Assembly (NCBI GenBank): GCA_947471745.1
Contig: CANJKZ010000723.1
Span: 8,066,501-8,130,500 of the forward strand
Length of the DNA stretch: 64,000 nt
Direction of reading: 5' to 3'
From: Closterium sp. Naga37s-1
Lineage: Eukaryota > Streptophyta > Zygnematophyceae > Desmidiales > Closteriaceae
Position numbers and translations under genes: made by a program
The notes under the pieces: model-generated
What the model was told of the DNA's origin: nothing
What the model saw: only the letters and a program-made list of their open reading frames with translations
The model's database searches: none
In this document: piece by piece, positions 31,701 through 41,640 of the stretch
Layout of the letters: each line of letters opens with the position of its first letter
How positions within the stretch are numbered: the first letter of the stretch is position 1

Positions 31701-32353
31701 GTCTCACCCGTGCTAGGAGTTACACTTGGAAGCGCAGCCCCTCCATGCCCAAGGAGCCCACCATCACTGTCATCACCACCCCCTCCATTGTCCACGTGGT
31801 TAACACGCCCTCCTCTCACATCTCCAGCAGCCAAGCGCGCAGCCGCCTCCTTCCATGGCAGCACCGGTATCTCCCACATGGACCGGTGCATGTCCTTGCC
31901 GCCTCGGAGGTCCCACAATACGCGCCCATCCAGAGTTGCCTTGAAAACCTTTGTGCCCAACATCTCCATCTTCATCCCTGCCTCACTTAGGGCCTTGGTA
32001 GAGAGGAGGTTGGCACACAATCCAGGAACAAGGAGAACACGCTTCAGCCCCACAAGCCTCCCATCCGCACCCATGAACATGGCTCTCCCCTCGCCACGCA
32101 CGGGTACAACTTGGCCGGTGGCTGAAACGACGGTGGCTGCCTTTGATGGCCTAACTTCATCCAGTAGATCCTCTCGGTTGGTCATGGTCATGAAGGCTCC
32201 CGTGTCGATGACCCAATGGGAGGAGCGGTGAAGAGCAATCTTGCTGGCCGGCACAACCATGTCCTCGGGGCACGCCTCCCCTACATGGTAGAACATGCCG
32301 CCGTATCCGCCAGCACCTCCTTCGCCATCCTCACTGCCCATGCCTTCTCCCAT
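28718..32353 (-). CDS. pol: Copia-D pol (protease, integrase, RT, RNase H)
   Basis: About 1200 residues on the minus strand. Protease IDTGAFMTM is near 32200. Pre-integrase zinc region: HRRFGHVAL...CETCLTSKF. Integrase core: VHVDLVGPM, RSDRGGEF, NGVAERAN. Reverse transcriptase: FQQREGVDFKEVFAPV, QMDVKTAFL, YGLKQAPRCWY, LVYVDDILLFS (near 29740). RNase H: TDATWASD, STESEYMAL, CDSQGAIA and the tail QPADFLTKRL. All domains of a Copia pol are present in the standard order (IN before RT). It is closely related to Copia-E at the far end of the window. Confidence 0.93.
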   Translation of the reverse strand: MGEGMGSEDGEGGAGGYGGMFYHVGEACPEDMVVPASKIALHRSSHWVIDTGAFMTMTNREDLLDEVRPSKAATVVSATGQVVPVRGEGRAMFMGADGRLVGLKRVLLVPGLCANLLSTKALSEAGMKMEMLGTKVFKATLDGRVLWDLRGGKDMHRSMWEIPVLPWKEAAARLAAGDVRGGRVNHVDNGGGGDDSDGGLLGHGGAALPSVTPSTGETDWLTAHRRFGHVALPQLQQLFKEERVKGLRIKGEPKEVGSCETCLTSKFSRFPFHSVEGKSSDPVELVHVDLVGPMKVKGDGGALYSMTMVDDNTRLTWSFPLAKKSDAARVIIEELLPMVERESGKRVKAIRSDRGGEFLGAEFRSWLKRHGIKQQLTTAYTPQSNGVAERANRTILEGGRTMLVDSGLPLRFWPLAIRHATVIKNRVLTHVGGQHWVPMEKWRGKKPLVDMLRVFGCMGLVHVPKEKRDKLQAAAVWAVHLGLAQGSKGWLMWDPIANTIFTTRDAKFMEGLMFKEWLERGRSKVTIPLGIEVGTNDPLFIPIELSSSSEVTEVSHDLGGAEGEAVEVEGVLQQEKAPVAERGDAEEEVQQPTPSPTLPPRRTTQGKRGAVRGGAKESAAKERPKRAAHPRDFLKYERLGGPKALLVQEEEDDEEKGAEGEMEQICCFGVNLPHEPASMEEALAGDDREAWLASREDEFKSLMENGTWTLTNLPPGRKALDCTWILRVKTDAEGKLERRKTRLVIKGFQQREGVDFKEVFAPVAKAPTLRVLLAAAAVCGWKVEQMDVKTAFLYGVVDEEIYMKQPEGYDDGSGRVCRLNKAIYGLKQAPRCWYARLVEALEALGFKVSGCDESLFITEGDEEKVFLLVYVDDILLFSPSLERIKEVQGKLKKTFQCKALGPVGYYLGLHVERDEVKGWLRLHQHKYLAAMGERYGLEEGRSVKTPLPSGFQLHLDEEEGEVLEPELQRRFQSMVGSLMYASVNTRPDISFAVSQLARVVSRPLQEHLDAAERLVRYCMATSRVGLQYSVHGQLKQKGVEEVSTKTGAPARRGHLYLSCFTDATWASDISDATSHGGYVCCVGGSPVSWKSKKQGEIAHSSTESEYMALFHGVKEVVWMRRLLEELGQEQEGPTPVFCDSQGAIAMARNAVLHGLNKHMHIKWHWVRKEVKKGTVSLYYINTTKQPADFLTKRLAEHQHWTCATLCGMSFN

Positions 32354-32368
32354 AGCTCCATGAACACC

Positions 32369-33331
32369 CTAGGAGCCCTCAATTGATGGCTGACCAGGCC
32401 TCCAACCGTCAGGTAGCTTGCGGCACTTGAACCATGGGTGCCCTTCCACATGGCAATACCAACACTTGCCGCCACACCGCTTGCCTCCCTTGTTGCCACG
32501 CTTCCCTCCCGAATGCTGCTCCCCTCCAGAGCCTTCCTTGGCCTTCCCTTTCTTGCTGCCACGCCCCTTGAAGCCCTTCATGCCATAGGCGGAGCCTCCA
32601 CCTTCACCGGCAGCGGCGGTCAGCTCCTTCCTCCGAAACTCCTCTTGAAGAACTTGTGCGCGAATCCACTCAAGGGACCACGAGTCCTTCATCCCATTAA
32701 GGTTGACCACCAAGGGCCCCCACGACTCCGGCAGCAGGGAGAGAGCCTTGTAGCACTTGATTTTCTCAGGGTAGTCCACACCAGCAGCTGAGAGCTTCAC
32801 ATAGAGGTCCCGGAGTTGATCGAACGCTCCTTGTACGGCATCACCCTCGTTGATCTTCACCGCATGGAGTTGTCGCTCGAGCACCACCACCATTGCTTCG
32901 CTGCTGGGGGCATGGACATCCTTCAATATCCTCCATGCCTTAGGACCACACTCAGCTTCCTTGATGAGATGCTTGATGTGGTGCAGCTGGTTGGATGAGA
33001 GGCATTGGGAGAGAAGGAAGAATCCATCCTTGGACCGGCGATCCCATTCTTTGGTCGCTCCTTCGCTCGTAGGCCTCTTGAATTCTCCATCCATCACTTC
33101 AAGCAGCCCATAATGGTTGAAGAGGAGCTCCATCCTGAAGCTCCATGATGCCCAATCATCCCCAGAGAACTTCTCCAGGTTGAATGCCTTCACATCATCC
33201 TTAGCTGATGTTGAAACTGAAGCCATTGGCGCAGATCCGCCTGCAACGCCTCTTCCCGCTTCCCCAGCGCCTCTCACGCCACCACTGCCACTGGGACCAG
33301 CTGGAGCAGAACCTTCAGCCTCCATTTTCAC
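32369..33331 (-). CDS. gag: Copia-D gag
   Basis: About 320 residues. The capsid part matches the Copia gag type (FNLEKFSGDDWASWSFRMEL...), with YKALSLLPESW and FRRKEL downstream, a lysine/glycine-rich basic stretch and one CCHC zinc knuckle CWYCHVEGHPWFKC (near 32430-32470). It packages the element RNA. The Copia-E gag region has the same layout. Confidence 0.92.
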   Translation of the reverse strand: MKMEAEGSAPAGPSGSGGVRGAGEAGRGVAGGSAPMASVSTSAKDDVKAFNLEKFSGDDWASWSFRMELLFNHYGLLEVMDGEFKRPTSEGATKEWDRRSKDGFFLLSQCLSSNQLHHIKHLIKEAECGPKAWRILKDVHAPSSEAMVVVLERQLHAVKINEGDAVQGAFDQLRDLYVKLSAAGVDYPEKIKCYKALSLLPESWGPLVVNLNGMKDSWSLEWIRAQVLQEEFRRKELTAAAGEGGGSAYGMKGFKGRGSKKGKAKEGSGGEQHSGGKRGNKGGKRCGGKCWYCHVEGHPWFKCRKLPDGWRPGQPSIEGS

Positions 33332-33364
33332 CCACGAACAGAGTAGAACAGCTCTGATACCACT

Positions 33365-34382
33365 TGTTATAGTCTGCAGTCCACTTAGGGGTCGCGGATG
33401 CCCATGAAACCGCCTAGGCAGAATCTGACGTCTTCAAACCGCCTCTGTTCAAAACGCCGTCACGATCAGCTACGAGAACATACGAGGCTGAAACTTGGAC
33501 AGCGGTTAGCCTTAGGTGTCTGCTTTCCAACGGTATATTACTTGCTATTATCAGAGGTGTGTGCACTACGCAGTGAACGAAAACGTAAGCTCGGCTGAAA
33601 AAACGTGTATTCTCATTGATGCAAGGAAGAGGTGAGTACAACATTGCCTAGGGGACTCATAAGGGGTTGGGTCATCCTGGGAACTCAGAGAAGGTTGAGT
33701 CCTAGGGGAGAAAGGCTAGAGAAGAATGGGAAACGTCCTAGCTAGGTCAGCAAAGCCAACCACACTTGGATGTTCAGAGCTGTACTCAAGGCTACCAATA
33801 GTGAGTCAAGCCAACATGAGTCAGCTTGTCTTCCCACTTGCACCCTCTTGCAAGTTGCTTCCAGGAAGACCACACTTCTCAAAAGGAGGGTTATAGAGTC
33901 CCACTTGACCACCTGTACTTCTTGTCTCATTCTCTGTCCCTGCACCATTGGCATGACAACAATGAAAGGGTGGCAAGGGAAATGCTGCCAACAGTGCACC
34001 ATGACTACGGAACAGTGAATTTCGGCAGCTGTCACGCAATGCTCAGATGTTGGATCGTTCTGAAACTTGGTGACCACTTGCACAGCGGGGCAAAGGACTG
34101 CCAGACCGAATTTCAGACCAATCAGATCTCGGTAGACGAGTCAGCAGCCGAAATGGTGAACTCGGGTGTTACCAAAAAGGAGTAACACACACTTCCGGGA
34201 TGCCATAAGTCTTGAAACATAAAATGTTGTCATGCCTTGGTAACTGCTTCAAAAACTCTGAAACTTTGAGGGTTTGAAGAAAACGTGTTGAACAACCTCC
34301 CCACAAAATTCCAGAAGCTGAGCAGGCTTGTAGGCCGAATGGGAGTGCGATGACCGTGCCACTGTAATGTGTTGGCACAACA
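33365..34382 (-). repeat. Copia-D 5' LTR
   Basis: 1018 bp, TG...CA. On the plus strand GAAAC follows at 34383-34387 as target duplication, repeated at 27638-27642. Confidence 0.93.
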
Positions 34383-36411
34383 GAAACCTTTCCGCAGATG
34401 CTCCACATGCTCCTTCATGTTCTTGGAGTAGATGAGAATGTCGTCCAGGTACACTACTACGCACTCATCCAATAGGGGCCGTAGGATATGGTTCATCTCC
34501 GCCTGGAACGTTGTTGGTGCGTTGCAGAGTCCGAATGGCATCACCAAGTATTCGTAGGAGCCATATCTAGTACGGAACGCCGTCTTGTGGATCGAGTTGT
34601 TCGCCATCTTGATCTGCCAGTAACCCGACCGTAGGTCCAGCTTCAAAAAGACTGTTGCACCACGCAGTTGGTCCAATAGATCGTCTATGCGCGGTATGGG
34701 ATACTTGTTTTTGACTGTTTGTTTGTTCGGTGCACGGTAGTCGATGCACATCCGTAAATTGCCGTCTGGTTTTGGAGTGATGGTGCACCGTAGGGAGAGG
34801 TGGATGGGCGGATCAGATGTCTGTCTAGTAGGTACTCTATTTGCTTCTTCATGTGTAGTAGTTTCATCGGACTCAGTCGGTATGGTGCACATGAGACGGG
34901 TTTCACACCTGGTTCCTCCACGATCTAATGCTCGTGGGTGCGTGCTGGAGGTATGCCTGCAGGTAGGTCGTCGATCATTATATCCTTGTACTTCTCCAAG
35001 ACCTCCTTCACTGCTGCAGGTAGCTCCGTACTCGGCTTCTCCTCCTCTGCTGCTGCCATAACCAGTGCTAGGTATCCCATGTTACTCTTGTTCACCGTCT
35101 GTTTTCAGGAACGTCCCCTGTATTCGTCCAGCTACTCAGCTCCACACGTTTCCCGTTGTTGTAGATGCAGGCCTTCCGGTTGACCCAGACGATCTCGGGG
35201 TTGAACCGCTTCAGGAAGTCTCGCCCCAAGATAAAATCCAAACCCTTGATGTTCGTGATCGGCAATGTTGGCTTCCACCTCAGCGCCCCTATGTGGAGCT
35301 GCAGTGATGCTTCGCCGTGGATGGGAAGTTTCGTACCGTCCACCATTGTTGCCGAGAACTTGGTCTCTTCCGAAAGTTCTTCAACTTTCCCCAACGTCCC
35401 GCGGTCGCACACCGAGTGGGACGCACCACTGTCCACTAGTGCCTAGAGGCGTCGCCCGTTGCAGATCACCTCGAGTAGTTGTGGTTGTTGCCGCTCCGAG
35501 TAGCCATAGATGGTCTCGCTTATAGGATCGTAGGGTACGTCGAATAGATCATCCTTCGCTACTGCGCTCGAAGCTGCTGACTCAATATCAGTTTCCAACT
35601 GAGTAGGGCTAGAAGGATTTATCTTAGGCCGATTCAGCTTCATCTTGGCCTGGAACCTTCCCCTAAGCCTTTGCAGCTGTGTAGGTTTCACTTGTAGGCA
35701 ATGAGGAGCCTGAACACCGTGTTGTGGGGAGAGAATATTAACTCCTCAGAACGCACGACCCTTTTCAACGCTCCGGAGTGGTTTGCCCAACTTCTCAGGT
35801 ACCTGAATAATGTCTAAAGGCTTTTTTCTTGGCCTCGAAATCTCCCCTGAATTTTCGAAGGCATGAAAACCTCGAGAGGAAATATTCTTACTCTCGGGGG
35901 TGTTTGGCTGGAGTTTCCCGGTCGGTGCAGAGTCATGAAACTCCATTTGTCTCGGCGTTTTCCCCTGTTGCCGGCTGGTCGTGACGTTTTAAATTCGCGC
36001 CATCATGTTCTCCTTTTTTCGCCGAAGTCGCCACGTTGTCGCCCTTTTGCCTTTTCCGGATCTTTTTGTGATCGGCAGGTTGATCCGCGCCTATTAACGA
36101 TTCCCTTTTTGACTTCGGTGGTGCCGCACTGTTGTTGCCATGCAGCTCTACTCGTGCCTTCTTCATTTTCCAACACGCCAAGAGTCGATGTCCTGCTGTG
36201 CCGCAAAATTCACATTTCTCGTATTTTGTCGGCCGCTGCTTCACGTTGATCTTGTCGATATCCATCGGGTCGGTGGTCGTGGGTGGTGTCGATTGCTCCG
36301 TGCCGAATGATCTGTTCGGCACACGTCGTCTTGATTTGGGTTGACCTCACGTCAGCGCATCGAATCTTTCTGCTGCACACACCATGTCGCGGTAGTTGTT
36401 GTAGTTTGCGG

Positions 36412-37636
36412 CAATCACCCGTCGGTAGTTGTTGTAGTTTGCGGCTGAAGCTGCAGACACACGGGCGACAGGAGCGGCTGGCACAGTGGCTACTGAGACA
36501 GCGCCCCGGACTACTGGAGTAACTGGCTCGGCGGCTACGAGGAGCGGCAGGAGCAACGGACCCACGGGCGACAGGCGCAGCAGGCTCTCTGGGCTACCAG
36601 CAGCAGAGCCCCGGACTACAGGTGCTACGGACGACAAGACGGCAGCCTCCGCTCAACCTCCCCCAACTGTCCCACACCCCTTTCACACACTCCCTGCTGT
36701 ACCCCTAGCATTGCTCACACGCCACCCCCCTCGTACCACTCCGACGGCTCCAACACATCCACCCCCCTCAGCGGCAGCTGCAGTAGTGGGAGACGGAGGA
36801 GGAGGAGGAGCAGGGGACGACGCACACACCCTTCACCCCCATACTCGTCACCCCCATACCCTGAGTGTGCGGTAAGCGAGCTCAGGTGTGCGCGAAGCGT
36901 GCACATGCGTGCGGGAAGCGAACTCGGGTGTGCGGAAAGCGAACTCAGGTGTGCGTGGAGGGGGGGGGGGGGCGGAGGGCGATGCGCGGGTCGACGGGGA
37001 CGGGCGCACGGGTCCCCGGAAGCGGCGCGCGGGTCGACGGGGCCGCCACGAAGGGCGACGGGGAGCCGCGCGCGGGTCGACGGGGCTGCCGCGAAGGGCG
37101 ACGGGGAGCCGCGCGCGGGTCAACGGGGCCGCCGCGAAGGGCGACGGGGAGCCGCGCGCAGGTCGACGGGGACGGGCGCACGGGTCGACGGGGGGCGCCG
37201 CGACGGAACGCGAAACCGCCACGTGCGCCCAGGGTGCGCAGCGGGCAGGAAACCGCCACGCGTCCCGAGCGCATGGTGGGCAGAAAACCGCCGCGCGCCC
37301 CGAGCGCGCGGCGGGCAGAAAACCGCCATGCGCCCCAAGCGCGTGGCGGGAAGAAAAAACGTCGCGCGCCACGGGGCGCGCGACAAACAGGACAGATCGC
37401 GCACGCAAGGCGTGCGATAGGCAGGACAGCAGCGGAAGCATCGGGTGGGACCACCCACAGGATCGACCCAGGAGGGTCGACCTGCTCTGATAGCATGTCG
37501 AATTAGCAGGCAGGAACAGAAATGAGAAAAGGAGGGGTTGCACTAGCAAGCAGGTGGATACATATAGGAAACCCTAAGGGACCGTACTCACTATAGAGTA
37601 CCCCACTGCAGGCTAGACAAACTACACATTCTGACA
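36412..37636 (-). mobile_element. Copia V remnant in G2 gag (LTR, leader, linker-like piece)
   Basis: On the minus strand: a 141-bp LTR (37496-37636), the primer site TGCTATCAGAGC, a GC-rich leader with repeats of about 40 bp (about 36850-37440), then a Gly/Ala/Val-coding stretch (36412-36850) that runs into G2 gag. Most of the element is missing. The leader resembles the plus-strand piece at 54634-54990. Part of 36420-36620 is similar to 49784-49990. Confidence 0.72.
36955..37440 (-). repeat. GC-rich leader repeats of Copia V, with a G tract
   Basis: On the plus strand, a unit close to GCGCGGGTCGACGGGGCCGC plus about 20 more bases repeats several times, then variants of AACCGCCACGCGCCCCGAGCG. 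A run of about 12 G sits at 36960-36971. All short open frames here are repeat-encoded. Confidence 0.7.
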
Positions 37637-38290
37637 CAAGATTCACTGTAGCGGCTGCCGCTGCTGCTGGGTGAAATGTCGGTGTCGCAGTTCCTGCTGC
37701 TGGCGCTACTGCTGCATTCGCTGCTACGTTCGCTGCTACCGTGGCGGCTGCCGACTGGTTCGCGAGAAGCTCTTCTATTCGCTGGAGTGCCACTCGCGTC
37801 TGGTCCAGGCCGGTGTGTAACTCCGTATTTCGTACGGAATTATCACCATTTTCCTCCATTTGGCGATTTACAGGAAAATCTGCGACGAAAAAAATTGAAT
37901 TCTAAGCGCTGGTCGACTTACTGCGAGTCGAATCGACTTGTAGAAATGACGAGCGCTGATTCTGTAAGTTGTGGAACTCTCCCTTAGCTGAAATTCACGT
38001 CAGATCTCGGCCGTTGAGATGAAATTCGATCCGACGCTCCAGATTGCAACTTTTTTGGGCGAAATTCCCAAGGCCGTTGAGATTCGAATCGATCAGATGG
38101 TCGAAATTCCAACTTTTTCGCCACTAGACCTGAGGATTGTTTGCAAACCGGTTCCAGGGGGACGTTAAAAAATAGCACGGAACTGGTTTACGTACTCAAA
38201 ATCGGCGCTTTCCGTCGTCGCCCCCGCGGCTTTAATGCTAGGTTTTAGCGGTCGAAAAACTTCGCGTGCAAACAGGCCCTGATTACCAAG

Positions 38291-38324
38291 TGTGAGGATC
38301 TAGGATCGAGCTCAGGAAAGAGAG
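38291..38324 (-). repeat. G2 minus copy 5' LTR, inner piece
   Basis: 34 bp matching the start (plus orientation) of the LTR at 25106, next to the primer site CTTGGTAATCAG (minus). The LTR is interrupted here and continues near 47949 after the loss of about 25 bp. Confidence 0.8.
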
Positions 38325-40878
38325 ATTGCCCCGACCTACCCTAGTGCCTGCTCGCTGCCCTGCCTTCCCTCTGTGCTGCCCTACTGGTCGCGCGCCTCCT
38401 TGCTTGCCCGCTATGACTTCTCTTCGTAGTAGCGGAGGGAGTGGTGGCGGCGGTGGTGACAGCAATGGGAGTGGTGGCGGCCGTAGTAGCAGTCGCTGTG
38501 GAGCTGTTCGGTGGGGAGTTACTGGCGGTGGCCAGTTGCAGCTGCAACGACGTCCGCGCGAGACCCTTTCGCCCCTACAGCTACGTGAGTGGTACGCTAG
38601 TAGGAGTGGTGGCGGCGGCAGTAGTGGCAGTCGTTGTGCAGCTGTTCAGTTGGGAGCTTCTGGTGGTGGCCTGGTGCAGCTACAGCGGCGTCCGCGCGAG
38701 ACCCTTACGGCCCAACAGCTTTGTGAGTGGAACGCTCAGCGTGGGGCGTCTCGGAGTAGTGCTCGCTGCCCGTACGTCGGGTTGGTCAGACTTGCGGGAC
38801 AGTTGGTCACACACAATCCCGCTGCTTCTACTGTCTTAGCGACGCCTGGCGCGCAAAGTTTGGCGATGCGGCTGAGCTTCTCCGCTGGCTAGAGCTGCTT
38901 AGGCAGGGTGTGGATATCTTTTCTCTAGACTATGACGCTATTCTCACTGCCATGTATGCTTTGAGTATTGGTACTGAGGGTGACTTTTACCTGTGTGTGC
39001 CACCTGACCCTGGTATAGAGGCTGCTGCTCTAGGTGCTGGTGAGTCTGGTCTCTCTGGTACTGCGCCTGCTGAGGTCTTGCACACCTTCACGCTTGAATC
39101 AGGTGCTTCCCGCTGCTTCTTTCGCGACAACACCACAGTCACACCACTCGCAGCACCGGTTGCAGTCTCTCTGGCTGACCCCTCTAGGGGCCCGGTTCTT
39201 GCACTTTCCTCCACTGTTCTCCCATGTCCAGTGGTCCCGTCTAGCTCACTGTCAGGTCTTCACCTCCCCTCGTTCTCTACGAACTTGGTGAGTAACGCCG
39301 TCCTTCGGGACACTTGGGTTGATATCTTTATCTCTGGAGGACAGCGTGTGGCGATCTGCACGTGTGCACGGACGGGCCGTCACCTAGCCACGTTCACCCG
39401 TCGGCCTGGGTCGAGCCTGTACACACTGACTAATGAGCCTCCTCAGGTAGCTGCGTCTGCGTCCGCGTCAGGTCAACTAGCAGCCCCCTGTTTGTGTCGA
39501 CTCCTGTCGCACCAGACTCTCCTCTAGCACCACCGCCTTGGTCACCCCTTCCTGCCACGCCTCCGTGGCATGCACTCCCGCCTCCTTGTCTTTGGTCTTC
39601 CGAGGTCCCTGCCTCCCCTCCCACCCTCGTCTGCCCCTCCCTGCCTTCCCTGTGTCGAGGGGAGACATCGCACCACTCCTCACTCATACTCGTTTACCCC
39701 GATGACTGCTCCCTTGCAGACTCTCCACATGGACGTGTGGGGCCCAGCCCGCATCCAGGGACAGGGCCGCGAGCGATACTTTATGCAGGTTGTTGACGAC
39801 TACTTGCGTTTCACCACGGTCTCCCCCTTGTGCACCAAGGGGGAGGTCCCTGATGTCTTGATCCCTTGGATCCGCGCTGTCCGTCTCCAGCTTCGTGAGC
39901 GGTTCGACACGGACCTTTCTGTCCTGCGTCTGCACTCTGACAGAGGTGGTGAGTTTTCCTCCGACCTCTTGCAAGAATTTTGTTGTGGGGAGGGCATCCT
40001 CCAGTCGTTCACGCTTCCGGCCTCCCCGTAGCAGAATGGGGTTGCTGAGCGCCGCATTGGCTTAGTCATGGAGGTCGCTCGTACCTCCATGATCCTTGCG
40101 GCTGCTCCCCATTTTCTGTGGCCGTTTTGCAGTCTGGTACGCTGCACATCAGCTCAACCTCTGGCCCCGTGTCTCCTTGCCGGAGACCTTGCCTACACTA
40201 CGTTGGATGGGAGAGGTTGGCGATGCGTCGGTGTTCCGGGTCTGGGGCTGTTGTGCCTTTGTCCGCGATACCTCCGCGGACAAGCTCTCCTCCTCCCGCG
40301 CCATTCCCTACGTCTTCCTTAGCTTTCCCCTTGACACGCCTGGCTGGCAGCTTTACCACCCCACCTAGCGCCGTGTCCTGCCCTCTTAGGACGTCATGTT
40401 CGACAAGTCGGTTCCCTTTTACCATCTCTTCCCCTATCGCACTGCCCCTCTCCCCCCCCGCCGCTCTTCCTCACTCCAGGTCCCCCTCCGGTAGACCCCC
40501 TCCCCCCTCAGGGTCTTGCTGCTTCAGGTGTGTCTCAGGTAGACCCACTCCCCTTGGTTGAGCCTGTCAAGGTCACTGGTGACTTTGGTGCTGCTCAGCG
40601 TGCTGCGTCTGGGGGTGCTGAGCCTGCTGTTGCGGAGCTTGGAGGTGCTGAGCCTGCGAGTGCGGAGCCCAGGGGTGCTGAGACTGAGCGTGCGGAGCCT
40701 GGAGGTGCTGAGCCTGCGGGTTTGGAGCCTAGGGGTGCTGCGTCTGAGCGTGGCGGAGCCTAGGGGTGCTGAGCCTGAGCATGCGGAGCCTAGGGGTGCT
40801 GAGTCTGGGGGTGCTGAGCCTGTGGGTACTGCGTCTACACTACGGGAGCCTCTCTCACCACAGCAGCTGCGCGAGTGG
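38325..40878 (+). mobile_element. Copia W, left part (gag end, protease, integrase, linker)
   Basis: Starts without an LTR inside the leader. Contains Gly-rich gag repeats with LREWYA phrases, the conserved block YDAILTAMYALS...LCVPPDPGIEAAALGAG, protease (LESGASRCFF near 39105), integrase core (LHMDVWGPA near 39725, HSDRGGEF near 39935) and a GAEPGGAEPAG-type linker to 40878. It is cut there by the LTR of Y2, directly after LREW. Broken, with several breaks. Confidence 0.85.
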
Positions 40879-41000
40879 TGTCAGAACTATGCTCTAGGTT
40901 GTAGTGGGGCACTCCTTAAGGGGTACAACCCAAAAAGGTTTTGGATATACAAACCTTGTACTGCTGTGTTTCTACTCATTCTTCAGTCCTGATTCTGACA
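40879..41000 (+). repeat. Copia Y2 5' LTR
   Basis: 122 bp, TGTCAGAACTATG...ATTCTGACA, immediately followed by the primer site TGGTTTCAGAGCAGG. Confidence 0.9.
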
Positions 41001-41229
41001 TGGTTTCAGAGCAGGTTCCCTACTGGGAACATGTTTTTTTTTGGGCCCACCACGATAAGATTTTTTTCCTGCCCGAAGCGCGCCTCGCGCCTGCCTCACC
41101 AGCGCCGTCGCGCGCCCTGCCCTACTACCGCCCGTAGCGGCCCTGCCCTCCTGGCCCGTAGTGGCCCTGCCCTAATGGACCGTCGCGGCCCTGCCCTTTC
41201 GCGGCCCGTCGCGGCCCTCACCTAGCCGC

Positions 41230-41640
41230 CCGTCGCGGCCTGGCCTCGCCGCCCGTTGTGGCCCTGCCTTGCCGCCGCACGTCGCGGCCCTACCCTGCTG
41301 CCGCCCCGTTGCGGCCCTGCCCTACCGCCGCCTCGACGCGGCCCTGCCTTGCAGCCGCCCAGTCGCGGCCCTACCCCACCGCCGCCTCGTCGCAGCCCTG
41401 CCCTGCAGCCGCCCCGTCGCGGCCCTGCCCTGCAGCCGCTCAGTCGCGGCCCTGCCCTGCTGCCACCCCGTCGCGGCCCTGTTCTACCGCCGCCCCTTCG
41501 CGGCCCTGCCCTGCTGCTGCCCCATCGCGGACCTGCTCTACCGCCGCCTCGTAGCGGCCCTTCCCAGCTACCGCCCTGTAGCGGCCCTGCCCTACCCGCC
41601 AGACGCAGCCCTGTCCTGCATCCGCCCCAGGTAAGCGCCC
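41230..41640 (+). repeat. GC-rich leader repeats in Copia Y2
   Basis: Degenerate tandem units of about 27 bp, such as GCGGCCCTGCCCTGC followed by GCCGCCCCGTC, between the primer site and gag. Reading frames here give alanine/proline/arginine repeats only. Confidence 0.8.

Larger units (their letters stand above)
27643..34382 (-). mobile_element. Copia-D, young full-length element inside G2 RT
   Basis: 6740 bp with two 1018-bp LTRs (27643-28660 and 33365-34382) that look identical, TG...CA ends and a GAAAC target duplication on both sides. The primer site AGTGGTATCAGAGC is next to the 5' LTR (near 33352-33364, minus) and a GATGAGGGGGAGTT purine tract is next to the 3' LTR. gag and pol are separate long open regions. 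It looks whole or nearly so, with at most one break, and is very recent. Confidence 0.94.
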
